DNA from: Tetracentron sinense | Taxonomy: Eukaryota > Streptophyta > Magnoliopsida > Trochodendrales > Trochodendraceae | DNA: 64,000 nucleotides | NCBI GenBank assembly: GCA_015143295.1 | Contig: CM026560.1 | Span: 8,372,501-8,436,500, forward strand | Reading direction: 5' to 3' | Part shown: piece after piece, positions 45,127-56,065 of the stretch | How the letters are laid out: every line of letters starts with the position of its first letter | How positions within the stretch are numbered: the first letter of the stretch is position 1 | Notes under the pieces: model-generated | The model's input: only the letters and a program-made list of their open reading frames with translations | Database searches by the model: none | What the model was told of the DNA's origin: nothing | Made by a program: the position numbers and the translations under genes

Positions 45127-47235
45127 AACACCAGAAATGTTCGTTTTCGAAAGACGAATCCAATCCAAGTTGATTCGTCAAAATCCGACGAACGAGTAAA
45201 AAGTTATGGCCAAAACAGTAAAATGAGTCAAAACCTGCAGGCACCGATCGCTCGGTCAGAAGCAACGATCAATCGGTCCAAAAACCGATCGATCGGTATC
45301 TATCGACTGGTCCAAAATTTTGTATGGGGAAATTTTTTAGAGAGTGTGTTTTTGACCGATCGCCCGGTCATAAACACCGATCGATCGGTAGGCAACCGAT
45401 CGCTCGGTCATAACCACCGATCGCTCGGTCTTTCGTGATTTTTTTACAGAATTTTAGTATGGGCTTTTTGGTCTTTTTGTTCTCAGACCTTGAGGCTATA
45501 AATAGGGGGTCCTACTCGAAATATTAAAATACTCCACCTAGTTCTAACCTAATTTGGAAAAAAGGGGGAGAAACCCTAGGGTTTTGAGAGAGGGTTGCTT
45601 GGAGAGGAAGGAGATTGGTAGAAGATTGAGAGGAAAGCTTGGAGATCGTCCTCAAAGCTTCTCCAAATCGTCTCGGGAGCGTTTTGAATCCAAGGGAAGG
45701 ATTCCTAAGGTCGATATACTATCCTAATCAACTTTATTTTAAGGTTTTGTGAATGTTAAGATGCTAGGAATGGTAGAAATAGATGTTTGATGCATTTTCC
45801 CTAATTTTCTATGAAGTAAGCTAATTATTGATGGAAATGTGGATTGGATGTGGATGGGAAATACATGGAGGATGGGAAATGTATGGAGGACGGGAAATGT
45901 ATGGAGGATGGGATTAATTTATGGATGTGGATGAATATATGGATTGTATGGATGAAATTAGGATTTGATGAATGCTTGAAAAGTAGAGAAACAATTGATT
46001 CATATTATATGTGTACACAAGGTGTTTGTGAAAAGGCTTGAATGGATAAATGCGATTATACTCTTATGAAATGGTGGTAAATTGATTATGAATTGCTTAA
46101 GGATTATGATAAGATATATATGTGATTGTTTGGTAAGTATATCTAATTATTTTGCATGGAAATTGGTACTCGGGAAGGTAAGAACTTAGGGGAACATCTC
46201 TCAAACCGGGAATTCTCTAACTATTTGGTATAGGACATATAGTGGAGTTTCCATGGTGGGAGATCGGAACCTAAGCAATTACCAACTCGAATATTAATTT
46301 CGACACTTAAGCACACAAGCATGTGTATGCGAAGATAAGAGTCTCACAAGTCACACAGGTGGACTACAAGCATGAACATGGCATATGTATGACATTCTGA
46401 ATAAGCATAAGCATGACATGGTCTGTATCCTCCAAGAACGGCATGTCAACCACATGATTTCTAAGGCATGGTCCGTATCCGCCAAGAACGGCATGTCTCA
46501 TTACTGTGTGATCTGAATAAGTGCATAAGGCATGGTCCGTATCCGCCAAGAACGGCATGTCTCATTACTGTATGATCTAAATACGTGCATAAGCATAAGC
46601 ATCTCACAAGCAAGTGGTCTCGTAAGCATAAGTACCTCATAAGTGTATGGTTTTCTAAGTCTAAGATTCTCACAAGTACACAAGTCAAGGTGATGATATG
46701 ATGTATATGCGCACACGTTCTTCCGCACTCTGATTATGTTATTATGCTATTTGATATGTTTTTGACTAAGTGCAGGTATATTATTATTGTTGATTGGATT
46801 TTATATACACTGAGTACCTTTGTACTCAGCCGGGCAGGTATAGAGCAGGAGTACCCGGCGGAGCCGTGGGTTGAGGAGACTTACCTCGAGGAAGGAGGTG
46901 AAGGTGAGCCTTCTGAGGAGGGAGCTGGAGACTTGGGCAGCTACACCTCTTAGTTTACATTTCTTTTCATTGAGAGAGTTTTGTATTTGACTTTTAGAGG
47001 ATGTTGCTCAGTAGACTTCTTATTAGTTGTGTATCAGACTTGTTGGTTCATTGTGAGTTGTATATATAGACCTTAGACTTGTGCAGGTTGGATTGGGTTT
47101 ATATCTCGGAATTTTATTACTCTCATTTTTGGAGACTCGTGTAGTAGCCTTGTATGCATGGTTTTAAGCAAGTTAAGTGAATGTGGCGATTCCAAAGTCC
47201 TATTTTAGCCTTAGTAGGATTTTGGGGTCGTTACA
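45127..47235 (+). repeat. 5' LTR of D, main part
   Basis: Contains the conserved U3 block, an ACCGATCG(A/C)TCGGT array (45241-45430), TATA box GCTATAAATAGGG near 45495, an ATG-free exon ending CCTAAG with donor GT 45710, and hairpin-prone repeats (46400-46560). The acidic frame runs to 46953. Relative to the 3' LTR, 13 bp are missing at the acceptor (46833), removing its pyrimidine tract. Scattered substitutions separate the two LTRs. Confidence 0.92.
46837..46953 (+). CDS. Acidic LTR mini-ORF, family D, 5' LTR
   Basis: Conserved frame from GGT 46837, 38 codons, core PWVEETYLEEGGEGEPSEEG, TAG ending 46953. No nearby in-frame ATG; the frame is open upstream for many codons without a recognised start. 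The acceptor tract is deleted in this copy. Confidence 0.35.
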   Translation, partial: GIEQEYPAEPWVEETYLEEGGEGEPSEEGAGDLGSYTS

Positions 47236-47239
47236 GAGG

Positions 47240-47251
47240 TGGTATCAGAGC
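47240..47251 (+). other. Primer binding site of element D
   Basis: TGGTATCAGAGC, four bases after the LTR end at 47235, as in A and E. Confidence 0.92.
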
Positions 47252-47501
47252 TCAAGGCATTAGGTTCCCTTGGGCTAAGTTGTCCTCTTAGTAGGAGTCA
47301 TGTTATGTCACTCCAGGTCTGATACCAGAGGATATCAATCAGTGCTCAAGGCATTAGAGTCCTTAGGGCTAAGGTATTAAGTGTAAGGTATAGGAAGATG
47401 TGAACCTTAGGGAAGCAACATCAAGTTCAGAACTTTAAAATTGTTGAGGATTGAGTTTTAATTAAGCGTAGACTTAGGAATTTTATGTGAGTGTGTTCTA
47501 A

Positions 47502-50500
47502 ATGGATTGGCTTTCCAAATACCATGGGCATGTCGACTGTTTTGGGAAGGTAGTCAACTTTAGACCAATCAGTGAGCCCTCTTTTCGTTTCCAAGGGTTG
47601 AAGAAGAAGGACTTAGCTCGTTTCGCGGCATTGAGTCTTACTACCTCGGAAGCACCAGATTTCTCAAGTATCCCTATTGTAGAGGAATTCATGGATGTCT
47701 TTCCTAAAGACTTACCAGGTTTGTCACCGGATAGAGAAGTAGAGTTTGTAATTGAGTTGGTTCCGGGTACGGCACCCATCTCTAAAGCTCCGTATAGGAT
47801 GGCTCCAGCAGAGTTGAAAGAGCTTAAGGAGCAGATTGACGAATTGCTTGGTCTTGGATTTATCCGCCCAAGTGTATCACCTTGGGGAGCTCCAGTGTTG
47901 TTTGTGAAGAAGTAGGATGGTTCGATGAGGATGTGCATCGACTATCGGCAACTGAACAAGGTCACCATCAAGAACAAATATCCTTTACCTAGGATCGATG
48001 ACTTGTTTGATCAGTTGCAAGGAGCTAAGTATTTCTCCAAGATTGATTTGAGGTCGGGCTACCATCAGCTGAAGATAAAGGTGGAAGATGTGCCTAAGTC
48101 TGCTTTCAGGACCAGATATGGGCATTTTGAATTCTTAGTCATGCCGTTCGGTTTGACAAACGCCCCGGCAGCATTCATGGATCTCATGAACACGATCTTC
48201 AAGCCGACTCTGGACCGCTTTGTGATCGTGTTTGTGGATGACATTTTAGTGTACTCCAGGACACAGAAGGAGCATGAGATGCATCTCCGGATCACCCTGA
48301 AGACACTCCGTGAGCATAAGCTATATGCTAAGCTTAGCAAGTGCGAGTTTTGGCTAGAAAAAGTAGCATTTCTAGGCCATGTGGTGTCAGAAGAGGGGAT
48401 TTCAGTTGACCCTGCTAAGATAGAAGCAGTGGAAGGATGGGGAAGACCAAAGAGTGTTACAGAGGTTCGAAGTTTCTTGGGCCTAGCTGGATATTATCGA
48501 AGATTTGTAGAAGGATTTTCCAGTTTAGCAGCTCCGCTTACTCATCTAACTCGAAAGAACGCTAGATTCGAGTGGAATGAGAAATGTGAGAAGAGTTTTC
48601 TTGAGTTGAAGAAGCGTCTCACCACCGCTCCGATCTTGACTGTTCCATTGGGTAGTGAAGATTTTGTGGTGTATAGTGATGCCTCACTCGTTGGGTTAGG
48701 TTGTGTTCTTATGCAACACGGGAAGGTGATTGCCTATGCTTCTCGGCAGTTGAAAGACCACGAGAAGAACTATCCTACCCATGATTTGGAGTTGGCAGCC
48801 TTGGTTTTTGCTCTTAAGATCTGGAGACATTACTTGTACGGTGTGCAGTTTGAAGTTTTCACCGACCACAAAAGTCTAAAGTATTTATTCTCCCAGAAAG
48901 AGCTGAATTTGAGGTAGCGTCGTTGGGTGGAATTCCTCAAGGATTATGATTGCTCTATTCAGTACCACCCGGGGAAAGCAAATGTAGTGGCAGATGCGCT
49001 AAGTAGGAGACCTACTGGATTCTTGGCACATTTAATGGTCCAAGAATGGAAGTTACTAGAAGAGGTGTCTAGCCTCGATGCGGGTTTCAGTGTTGGAGCT
49101 TCTGGAGCCTTGTTGGCTAACATTATGATCAGGCCAACCTTGTTGGACAGGATTAAGGACTTGTAGTGGAATGATGGAGAATTGCACGCTGCCATGAATA
49201 AGTCGCTTAGCAGCGGGTTTGAGGATTTCTCTTGGAGGGATGGTGGAGTTTGTTTCAAGGGTAGACTTTGTGTTCCGGATGATGAGGATCTAAGAAGGGA
49301 GATTCTGGATGAAGCACACAAGTCCAAGTACACCGTGCATCCGGGAGGTACTAAGATGTACTAGAACCTTAAGAAGTATTTCTGGTGGAAAGGTATGAAG
49401 AAAGATGTGGCTACCTTTGTATCCAAGTGTTTGGTGTGTCAGCAGGTGAAGGCTGAACACAGGAGGCCGGCAGGACTTCTTCAGTCTCTTCCTATTCCCG
49501 AGTGGAAGTGGGAAAATATCTCCATGGATTTTGTTGTTGGTTTGCCAAAGATGGCCAAGAACTTTGATGCCATTTGGGTTGTGGTTGACCGATTGACTAA
49601 ATCAGCTCACTTTATTCCATATCGGACCACTTTCAACTCCAATCAATTGGCTAACCTCTATATCAAGGAGATAGTTCGTTTGCATGGAGTGCCAGTTAGC
49701 ATTGTTTCTGATCGAGATCCGAGATTTACATCCAGATTCTGGAAGAGTTCTCAGCAGGCCATGGGTTCCCATTTGGATGTTAGTACGGCATTTCATCCGC
49801 AGACAGATGGGCAAACTGAAAGAGTGAACCAGATCATAGAGGACATGCTACGAGCTTGCATGTTAGACTTTCAGGGTAGTTGGGTTGATCACATGCCGTT
49901 AGTTGAGTTTGCCTACAACAACAGCTATCAAGCTAGCATTCAGATGGCACCGTTTGAGGCACTTTATGGGAGGAGTTGTCGTTCACCTTTGTGTTGGGAC
50001 GAAGTTAGTGAGAGGAAGCTTTTGGGTCCCGAGCTCGTTGGTCAGACTGTGGATAGAGTTCAGTTGATCAGGGAGAGGTTGAAAGCAGCTCAGAGTAGAC
50101 AGAAAAGCTATGCCGATACTCGGAGGAGAGATCTTGAGTTCCAAGTCGGAGATTTTGTATTTGTTAAGATCTCACCTACGAAGGGGGTGATGAGGTTTGG
50201 CAAGCGAGGCAAGCTCAGTCCGAGATATGTGGGTCCTTTTGAGATCATCACCCGAGTCGGGGAAGTTGCTTATCGGGTCGCCTTACCACCTCACATGGAA
50301 GGTGTGCATAATGTCTTTCACATCTCTATGTTGAGGAAGTACATTGCAGATCCTTCACATGTCATTCATTTGGAACCGTTGGAAGTTCGGGAAGATTTGA
50401 CTCTAGTAGAGCAACCGACTCGAATTTTGGACCGGAAAAAGCAAGTTTTGCGTTCTAAGGTCATTCCTCTTGTGCTCTCGCAATGGGAGCATCACTCTAG

Positions 50501-50564
50501 AGAAGAGGCTATTTGGGAGAGAGAAGCCGAAGTCCATGAAAAGTACCCATATTTATTCACCTAA
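47502..50564 (+). pseudogene. pol: pol of element D: end of protease, RT, RNase H, integrase, chromodomain-like end; four TAG stops
   Basis: One frame throughout, beginning at MDWLSKYHGHVDCF, the last residues of protease; everything upstream in gag-pol is gone. RT has FVDDILVYS near 48230, RNase [12 protein letters not shown] and [11 protein letters not shown], integrase HPGGTKMY ... CLVCQQVK, then Asp-Asp-Glu blocks ([31 protein letters not shown]), GPF and a C-terminal module ending YPYLF. Stops: TAG 47913-47915, 48915-48917, 49164-49166 and 49362-49364. At the last three positions the relatives have CAG or CAA. No frameshift. Confidence 0.92.
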
Positions 50565-50607
50565 GGTACGTAATTTCGAGGATGAAATTCTTTTAAGGGG
50601 GGGAGGA

Positions 50608-52808
50608 TGTAGAGACCCGAATCTTTTTCATGTTTTTAGTGCATTTCATTAAGGGTATTTTAGTCTATAAATTAAGTGGAAATTAGAAATTCTAAAACCC
50701 CAGAAATGTTCGTTTTCGAAAGACGAATCCAACCCAAGTTGAATCGTCAAAATCCGACGAACGAGTAAAAAGTTATGGCCAAAACAGTAAAATGAGTCAA
50801 AACCTGCAGGCACCGATCGCTCGGTCAGAAGCAGCGATCGATCGGTCCAAAACCGATCGATCGGTATCTATCGACTGGTCCAAAATTTTGTATGGGGAAA
50901 TTTTCCAGAGAGTGTGTTTTTGACCGATCGCCCAGTCATAAACACCGATCGATCGGTAGGTAACCGATCGCTCGGTCATAACCACCGATCGCTCGGTCTT
51001 TCGTGATTTTTTTACAAAATTTAAGTATGGGCTTTTTGGTCTTTTTGTTCTCAGACCTTGAGGCTATAAATAGGGGGTCCTACTCGAAATATTAAAATAC
51101 TCCACCTAGTTCTAACCTAATTTGGCAAAAAGGGGGAGAAACCCTAGGGTTTTGAGAGAGGGTTGCTTGGAGAGGAAGGAGATTGGTAGAAGATTGAGAG
51201 GAAAGCTTGGAGATCGTCCTCAAAGCTTCTCCAAATCGTCTCAGGAGCGTTTTGAATCCAAGGGAAGGACTCCTAAGGTCGATATACTATCCTAATCAAC
51301 TTTATTTTAAGGTTTTGTGAATGTTAAGATGCTAGGAATGGTAGAAATAGATGTTTGATGCATTTTCCCTAATTTTCTATGAAGTAAGCTAATTATTGAT
51401 GGAAATGTGGATGGAAATGTGGATTGAATGTGGATGGGAAATATATGGAGGATGGGAAATGTATGGAGGATGGGATTAATTTATGGATGTGGATGAATAT
51501 ATGGATTGTATGGATGAAATTATGATTTGATGAATGCATGAAAAGTAGAGAAACAATTGATTCATATTATATGTGTACACAAGGTGTTTGTGAAAAGGCT
51601 TGAATGGATAAATGCGATTATACTCTTATGAAATGGTGGTAAATTGATTATGAATTGTTTAAGGATTATGATAAGATATATATGTGATTGTTTGGTAAGT
51701 ATATCTAATTATTTGCATGGAAATTGGTACTCGGGAAGGTAAGAACTTAGGGGAACATCTCTCAAACCGGGAATTCTCTAACTATTTGGTATGGGACATA
51801 TAGTGGAGTTTCCATGGTGGGAGATCGGAACCTAAGCAATTACCAACTCGAATATTAATTTCGACACTTAAGCACACAAGCATGTGTATGCGAAGATAAG
51901 AGTCTCACAAGTCACACAGGTGGACTACAAGCATGAACATGGCATATGTATGACATTCTGAATAAGCATAAGCATGACATGGTCTGTATCCTCCAAGAAC
52001 GGCATGTCAACCACATGATTTCTAAGGCATGGTCCGTATCCGCCAAGAATGGCATGTCTCATTACTGTGTGATCTGAATAAGTGCATAAGGCATGGTCCG
52101 TATCCGCCAAGAAGGGCATGTCTCATTACTGTATGATCTGAATAAGTGCATAAGCATAAGCATCTCACAAGCACGTGGTCTCGTAAGCATAAGTACCTCA
52201 TAAGTGTATGGTTTCCTAAGTCTAAGATTCTCACAAGTACACGAGTCAAGGTGATGATATGATGTATATGCGCACACGTTCTTCCGCACTCTGATTATGT
52301 TATTATGCTATTGGATATGTTTTTGACTAAGTGCAGGTATATTATTATTGTTGATTGGATTTTATATACACTGAGTACCTTTGTACTCAGCCGGACTTTT
52401 GTCTTGGCAGGTATAGAGCAGGAGTACCCGGCGGAGCCGTGGGTTGAGGAGACTTACCTCGAGGAAGGAGGTGAAGGTGAGCCTTCTGAGGAGGGAGCCG
52501 GAGACTTGGACGGCTACACCTCTTAGTTTACATTTCTTTTCATTGAGAGAGTTTTGTATTTGACTTTTAGAGGATGTTGCTCAGTAGACTTCTTATTAGT
52601 TGTGTATCAGACTTGTCGGTTCATTGTGAGTTGTATATATAGACCTTAGACTTGTGCAGGTTGGATTGGGTTTGTATATCGGAATTTTATTACTCTCATT
52701 TTTGGAGACTCGTGTAGTAGCCTTGTATGCATGGTTTTAAGCAGGTTAAGTGAATGTGGCGATTCCAAAGTCCTATTTTAGCCTTAGTAGGATTTTGGGG
52801 TCGTTACA
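50608..52808 (+). repeat. 3' LTR of element D
   Basis: Starts TGTAGAGACCCGAATC after a G-rich purine tract and ends GGGGTCGTTACA. It holds an uninterrupted version of the site where C2 inserted in the 5' LTR. Array 50811-51000, TATA near 51065, donor GT 51278, hairpin-prone repeats 51965-52120, perfect 8-bp stem-loop 52371-52390 and acceptor CTTTTGTCTTGGCAG ending 52410. Confidence 0.93.
52410..52526 (+). CDS. Acidic LTR mini-ORF, family D, 3' LTR
   Basis: 38 codons from GGT 52410-52412 to TAG 52526, core PWVEETYLEEGGEGEPSEEG. Identical frame to the 5' LTR copy with one or two residue changes (DLDG for DLGS). Here the polypyrimidine tract and AG are intact and no ATG is in position, which favours entry by splicing. 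Confidence 0.42.
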   Translation, partial: GIEQEYPAEPWVEETYLEEGGEGEPSEEGAGDLDGYTS

Positions 52809-53862
52809 CAAAATATATAGAGTAAGAGCACAATCTTCATATATGTTGTTCGTTACTTATTTTTTTTTATTTTTTTTTACTTACAATGATTGGAAAATGA
52901 TATTCTTTGCAGGCAGCACATGAATGTACTTAAAATGACAAATCAAAGACCTAGAATGACCCCCCACGAAATCCAAAAAAAGCACACCACTGAGTTTGTT
53001 GAGTGGTTTAAGGGCTATGTAAGTCTTAACTTGTGAATTCTGCATAACACATTAGTTATGTTTTGATATATATATATATATATATATATTAATCCTATTT
53101 GGTCTTGAATTAGGTTCAAAGGTTACAAGATTCAGGTAATCCAGTTTTTGATGAGATTACATGTCTTGCATATGGTCCACGTAAAGTCACAAAAAGTTTA
53201 AGGGCTACGTCATAAATGGATATCGGTTTTGTACTAAGGATAGAGAGCGAGGACGCAAAAGTCAGAATAGTGGTGTTGCGGTCAAAGCAACGACTACAAG
53301 CTATTCAACTTCTAAGGACAGAACCCCCAAGGTCACAGAGATCACCTACTACGGTCGCTTAACAGACGTAGTCGAATTGACGTATTCTGAAAGCCTTAAA
53401 TTTGTATTGTTTAAGTGCGATTGGGTTGATGTGAAGTCATGGGGTAGCGGAATAAAGACCGATGCATTTGGGTTTAAGCTTGTGAACTTCACACGCTTGG
53501 TTCCAGCACACTTGGTGTCGAACGAACCCTATGTGTTGGCATCTCAGGCAGAGCAGGTATTTTACGTTCAAGATCCAACGGAAGAAGATTGGCATGTTGT
53601 CATCAAGACTAAACCAAGAGACTTATTCGAGATGAATGAAGACTCTGTTGTGGACGATAATGCATTAAGGGAGAACGAGCCCTTCGACGACCAACAATTA
53701 GATGACACTGAACATGATGATGACGGAGGTGTCGGTTGGGTGAGATTAGGAATTACTGGAGCAACTATTGATGCTCCTCCCCAAGTGTTACAACAACAGG
53801 CTTCTTCTTCCGAATCTAGTGATGCCGATGATGTTGAATCAATATATAGTGATGAAACATAA

Positions 53863-54905
53863 TGATTATTTTTTGATGTAATGTAGAAGTATATATTCAA
53901 GAGAAAGGGGATAACCTCAGTGTACCAAGTAACAATTGTTCAATAATGATAGTGTCAATGGAAGGGATTTTTGTTGGAATTTATTTCTATTAATCTATTT
54001 CTATATTTTAATTGACTGCAACCTTTGATGCCAACTGCAATGAGTGCTCACCATTTTCTTATTTTACCTTATCCAAACTTCAGAAGTTGCTCTTAATGAT
54101 ATATTTATAGTATGTTAAGCTTGTATAATGAAGTTTGGCAGGTTAAGCTTGTATAATGAAGTTTTTGGATTAAACTGACGGTCAAAAATATGTTACAGCC
54201 TTGGTTTAATAGCTTGACTTGCTAAATCTCAACTCAACTTGATGTGTGGGAATAGTTTAGGCCAAGCTTGTATAATTAAACTATTTAGATGAAACTAATA
54301 GCATTTAACATGTCCTAACTTGGACTTAATTACTTGTTTCAACTTGGGTGGATGCGTGTAGATAAGTATTGGGCCAGGTTGATTTTATATACTTGTTACA
54401 GATATTGATGAACATGGCTTTATGGTTGTTTCCAGTGATAGTGAAATATAAGGTTAAAGTTATATAATTGTATCTAATGGTAATGGCGGTGCCACCATGC
54501 CAACTAAAGCTCTTTTGGTTATGAAATGAACTTCAAATTTTTCATTGAACAACATGTGTATGTAATTCCTCTTGCAGTATTTAGCCATCTAGTAAGTATT
54601 GATTAGCTATTGTTATGTACATGGGAAAGTAGGCCAGACATTGCTCATTTGCTCCACTGAGCTATCTCCATAGGATTTACTAACATAAGTCCCTGTACAT
54701 GCTTGGGATGGTGCCAATCAGTTAGGATTCACAGTAATAAATTCCAAATGATTTTTTCCTTCTTCTGAGTGTTGAGGTAAAAATGTAATCTTGTAAGCTT
54801 TTGGTATTTTGACAATGATATATGCTAGTCAGATCTCATGTCTTTGTACTTTAGATTCCTTTTCATTATGCATTTCTATCTGAAGCTGATATCAATATTT
54901 TGCAG
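53863..54905. other. Gene-free spacer between the two CACTA genes
   Basis: AT-rich, no supported ORF. It contains short direct repeats (GTTAAGCTTGTATAATGAAG at about 54114 and 54144). The end TATTTTGCAG before ATG 54906 is acceptor-like, so an untranslated exon may precede the second gene. Confidence 0.5.
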
Positions 54906-56000
54906 ATGGATCCTACAGACACTCCACCATCTCATTCGGGTAGCTCCTCCACACTTGCTACCGCGGCCACGAGGAAGGTCCGCGGTAAAGCAAAATGCAT
55001 CGAAATACATAAGATGCCTGTAGGGAAGAAAAAAAAGGTGAAAGTAAATGAGAGAGCACAACCTGTGGGTAAGAATGCACAACTTTTGGCTGGGTATTTG
55101 GGCAATATTGCACGAGATGCCCACTTACTTCGTATCGATGTCCGGAATTGGCGTGTGATGAGTGATGCGGATAAAACCCGTGGTTTGGAAGTCGCACGGG
55201 TGAGAACAAAATAAATAGGTCATTTATTATTAAAACACACTTATGTAACTAGTTGATATATGATTAATTTAACAACGTTTTTGCAGGAGAAGTTCGATTT
55301 CCCTCCTATCGCAGAGGACTTCGTTTTGAAGTCTTTGGGTAAGAAATGGAAGGACAGTAGGTCCTCAATGGGGAGAAAACTTTTTGATTTGGACGCCCCT
55401 CCTGCTATCAACTATGAGCGGTGCCCCTCCGATATTCCCCCGGAGCAATGGCATACGTACGTCAACTACTTGTACACTGATGAGGCCCAGGTATATTTTA
55501 TTTGAATGTTAATTATGCTTATATCGTTTTCAATTATCCCTTATCTCATATGATATATAAATGTAATATTGTAGAAACGGAAGGCAGTGGGCAAAGCGAG
55601 TCGCGAGTCCCAAGAAATTCGTCATACGGCGGGCTCAAAGAGCTTCGCCAGAGTCAGAGAGGAGGAGGTATGTTCGGTTTCATTCTAATAATTTATATCA
55701 CAATTTGATGCATATGGGTTAAAAATTTGTTTTTCTACTTTTGTCACTGCCATAGCGATTGGCAAGTCCATCAGGGATAGCTCCGGGCCGTGCTGAGGTC
55801 TGGATAAAGACCCACACTAAGAAGGATGGATTGCCAGTCAACTCTCAAGCAGGAGAAACGATTGTAAGTAATTTAAATATTCATTATATCATATAACACT
55901 TTAATTGAAATTCAAGATAGTAATTGTTTCAAAATGTTTGCAGAACAAGTTGAAGGATGTGCTCAGCCAGTTACCTGTTGGCTCACAAGATTATCAGTAA
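54906..56000 (+). CDS. CACTA second gene: Transposase_24 (Ptta/En/Spm) type protein, five exons
   Basis: DNA-binding partner protein of the CACTA system (Transposase_24 family). Exons 54906-55199, 55287-55490, 55575-55667, 55756-55863 and 55944-56000 are all multiples of three, with GT/AG junctions, giving 251 codons ending TAA. Exon 1 is basic (KVRGKAKC; GKKKKVKVNERAQ). Exons 2-4 carry the family blocks FVLKSLGKKWKDSRS, HTAGSKSFARVREEE and IKTHTKKDGLPVNSQAGETI. The stop comes early compared with typical members, so the C-terminus may be truncated where homology to the element ends. This gene model has no internal lesion. Confidence 0.8.
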
Positions 56001-56065
56001 TATGGAGTGTTTTTTTTTCTTCATAACTGTAGCTTCTTGAGCTTTGAGCTGGCTGAAGAGACTTC

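Larger units (their letters stand above)
42214..52808 (+). mobile_element. Gypsy element D, gag-less, inserted in the CACTA transposase
   Basis: Flanked by CAAAA at 42209-42213 and 52809-52813, a perfect 5-bp duplication. 5' LTR 42214-42301 plus 45127-47235 (split by solo LTR C2), primer site 47240-47251, pol 47502-50564, purine tract near 50595-50607, 3' LTR 50608-52808. Leader sequence runs straight into the last residues of protease, so gag and most of protease are deleted. It can only have moved with proteins from another element, or it lost gag after insertion. Confidence 0.93.
39657..53862 (+). pseudogene. CACTA TNP2-type transposase, split by element D and frameshifted
   Basis: Catalytic transposase of En/Spm (TNPD-like), acting on element ends in the nucleus. 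Exon 1 39657-41872 starts MSKEYIEGVKQF, with a Transpos_assoc Cys/His domain (CPCPKCNN), then the TNP2 core (LYHIKCLSGWSNKSF; DSPAWENLD; LACPSCHKDT) and DUF4218 (HLPIHLAAEARLGGPVQYRW). Exon 2 41961-42213 is interrupted by D inside codons for DKVTK and resumes 52814-52821. Exon 3 is 52913-53018, exon 4 53114-53862 with a DUF4216 region (LVNFTRL; EPYVLASQAEQVFYV) and an acidic tail. Splice phases agree. A one-base shift near 53190 leads to TAA 53213-53215. Without D and the shift it would be close to full length. Confidence 0.88.
35466..56000 (+). mobile_element. CACTA (En/Spm) transposon, 3' end not found, with nested insertions
   Basis: 5' terminus CACTACAAAAATATAGG at 35466, subterminal repeats, a leader region, a TNP2-type transposase gene (39657-53862) and a Transposase_24-type gene (54906-56000), all plus strand. 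Element D (42214-52808) and a SINE-like retroposon (37295-37662) lie inside. No inverted CACTA end is recognisable before LTR E at 57688, so the element is probably truncated; 56000 is the last supported base. Confidence 0.85.

Noticed and set aside
46364..46728. Three minus-strand frames (also 51925-52289) with repeated AVLGGYGPC words
   Set aside because: Translation of the D-family tandem repeats, found in both LTRs.
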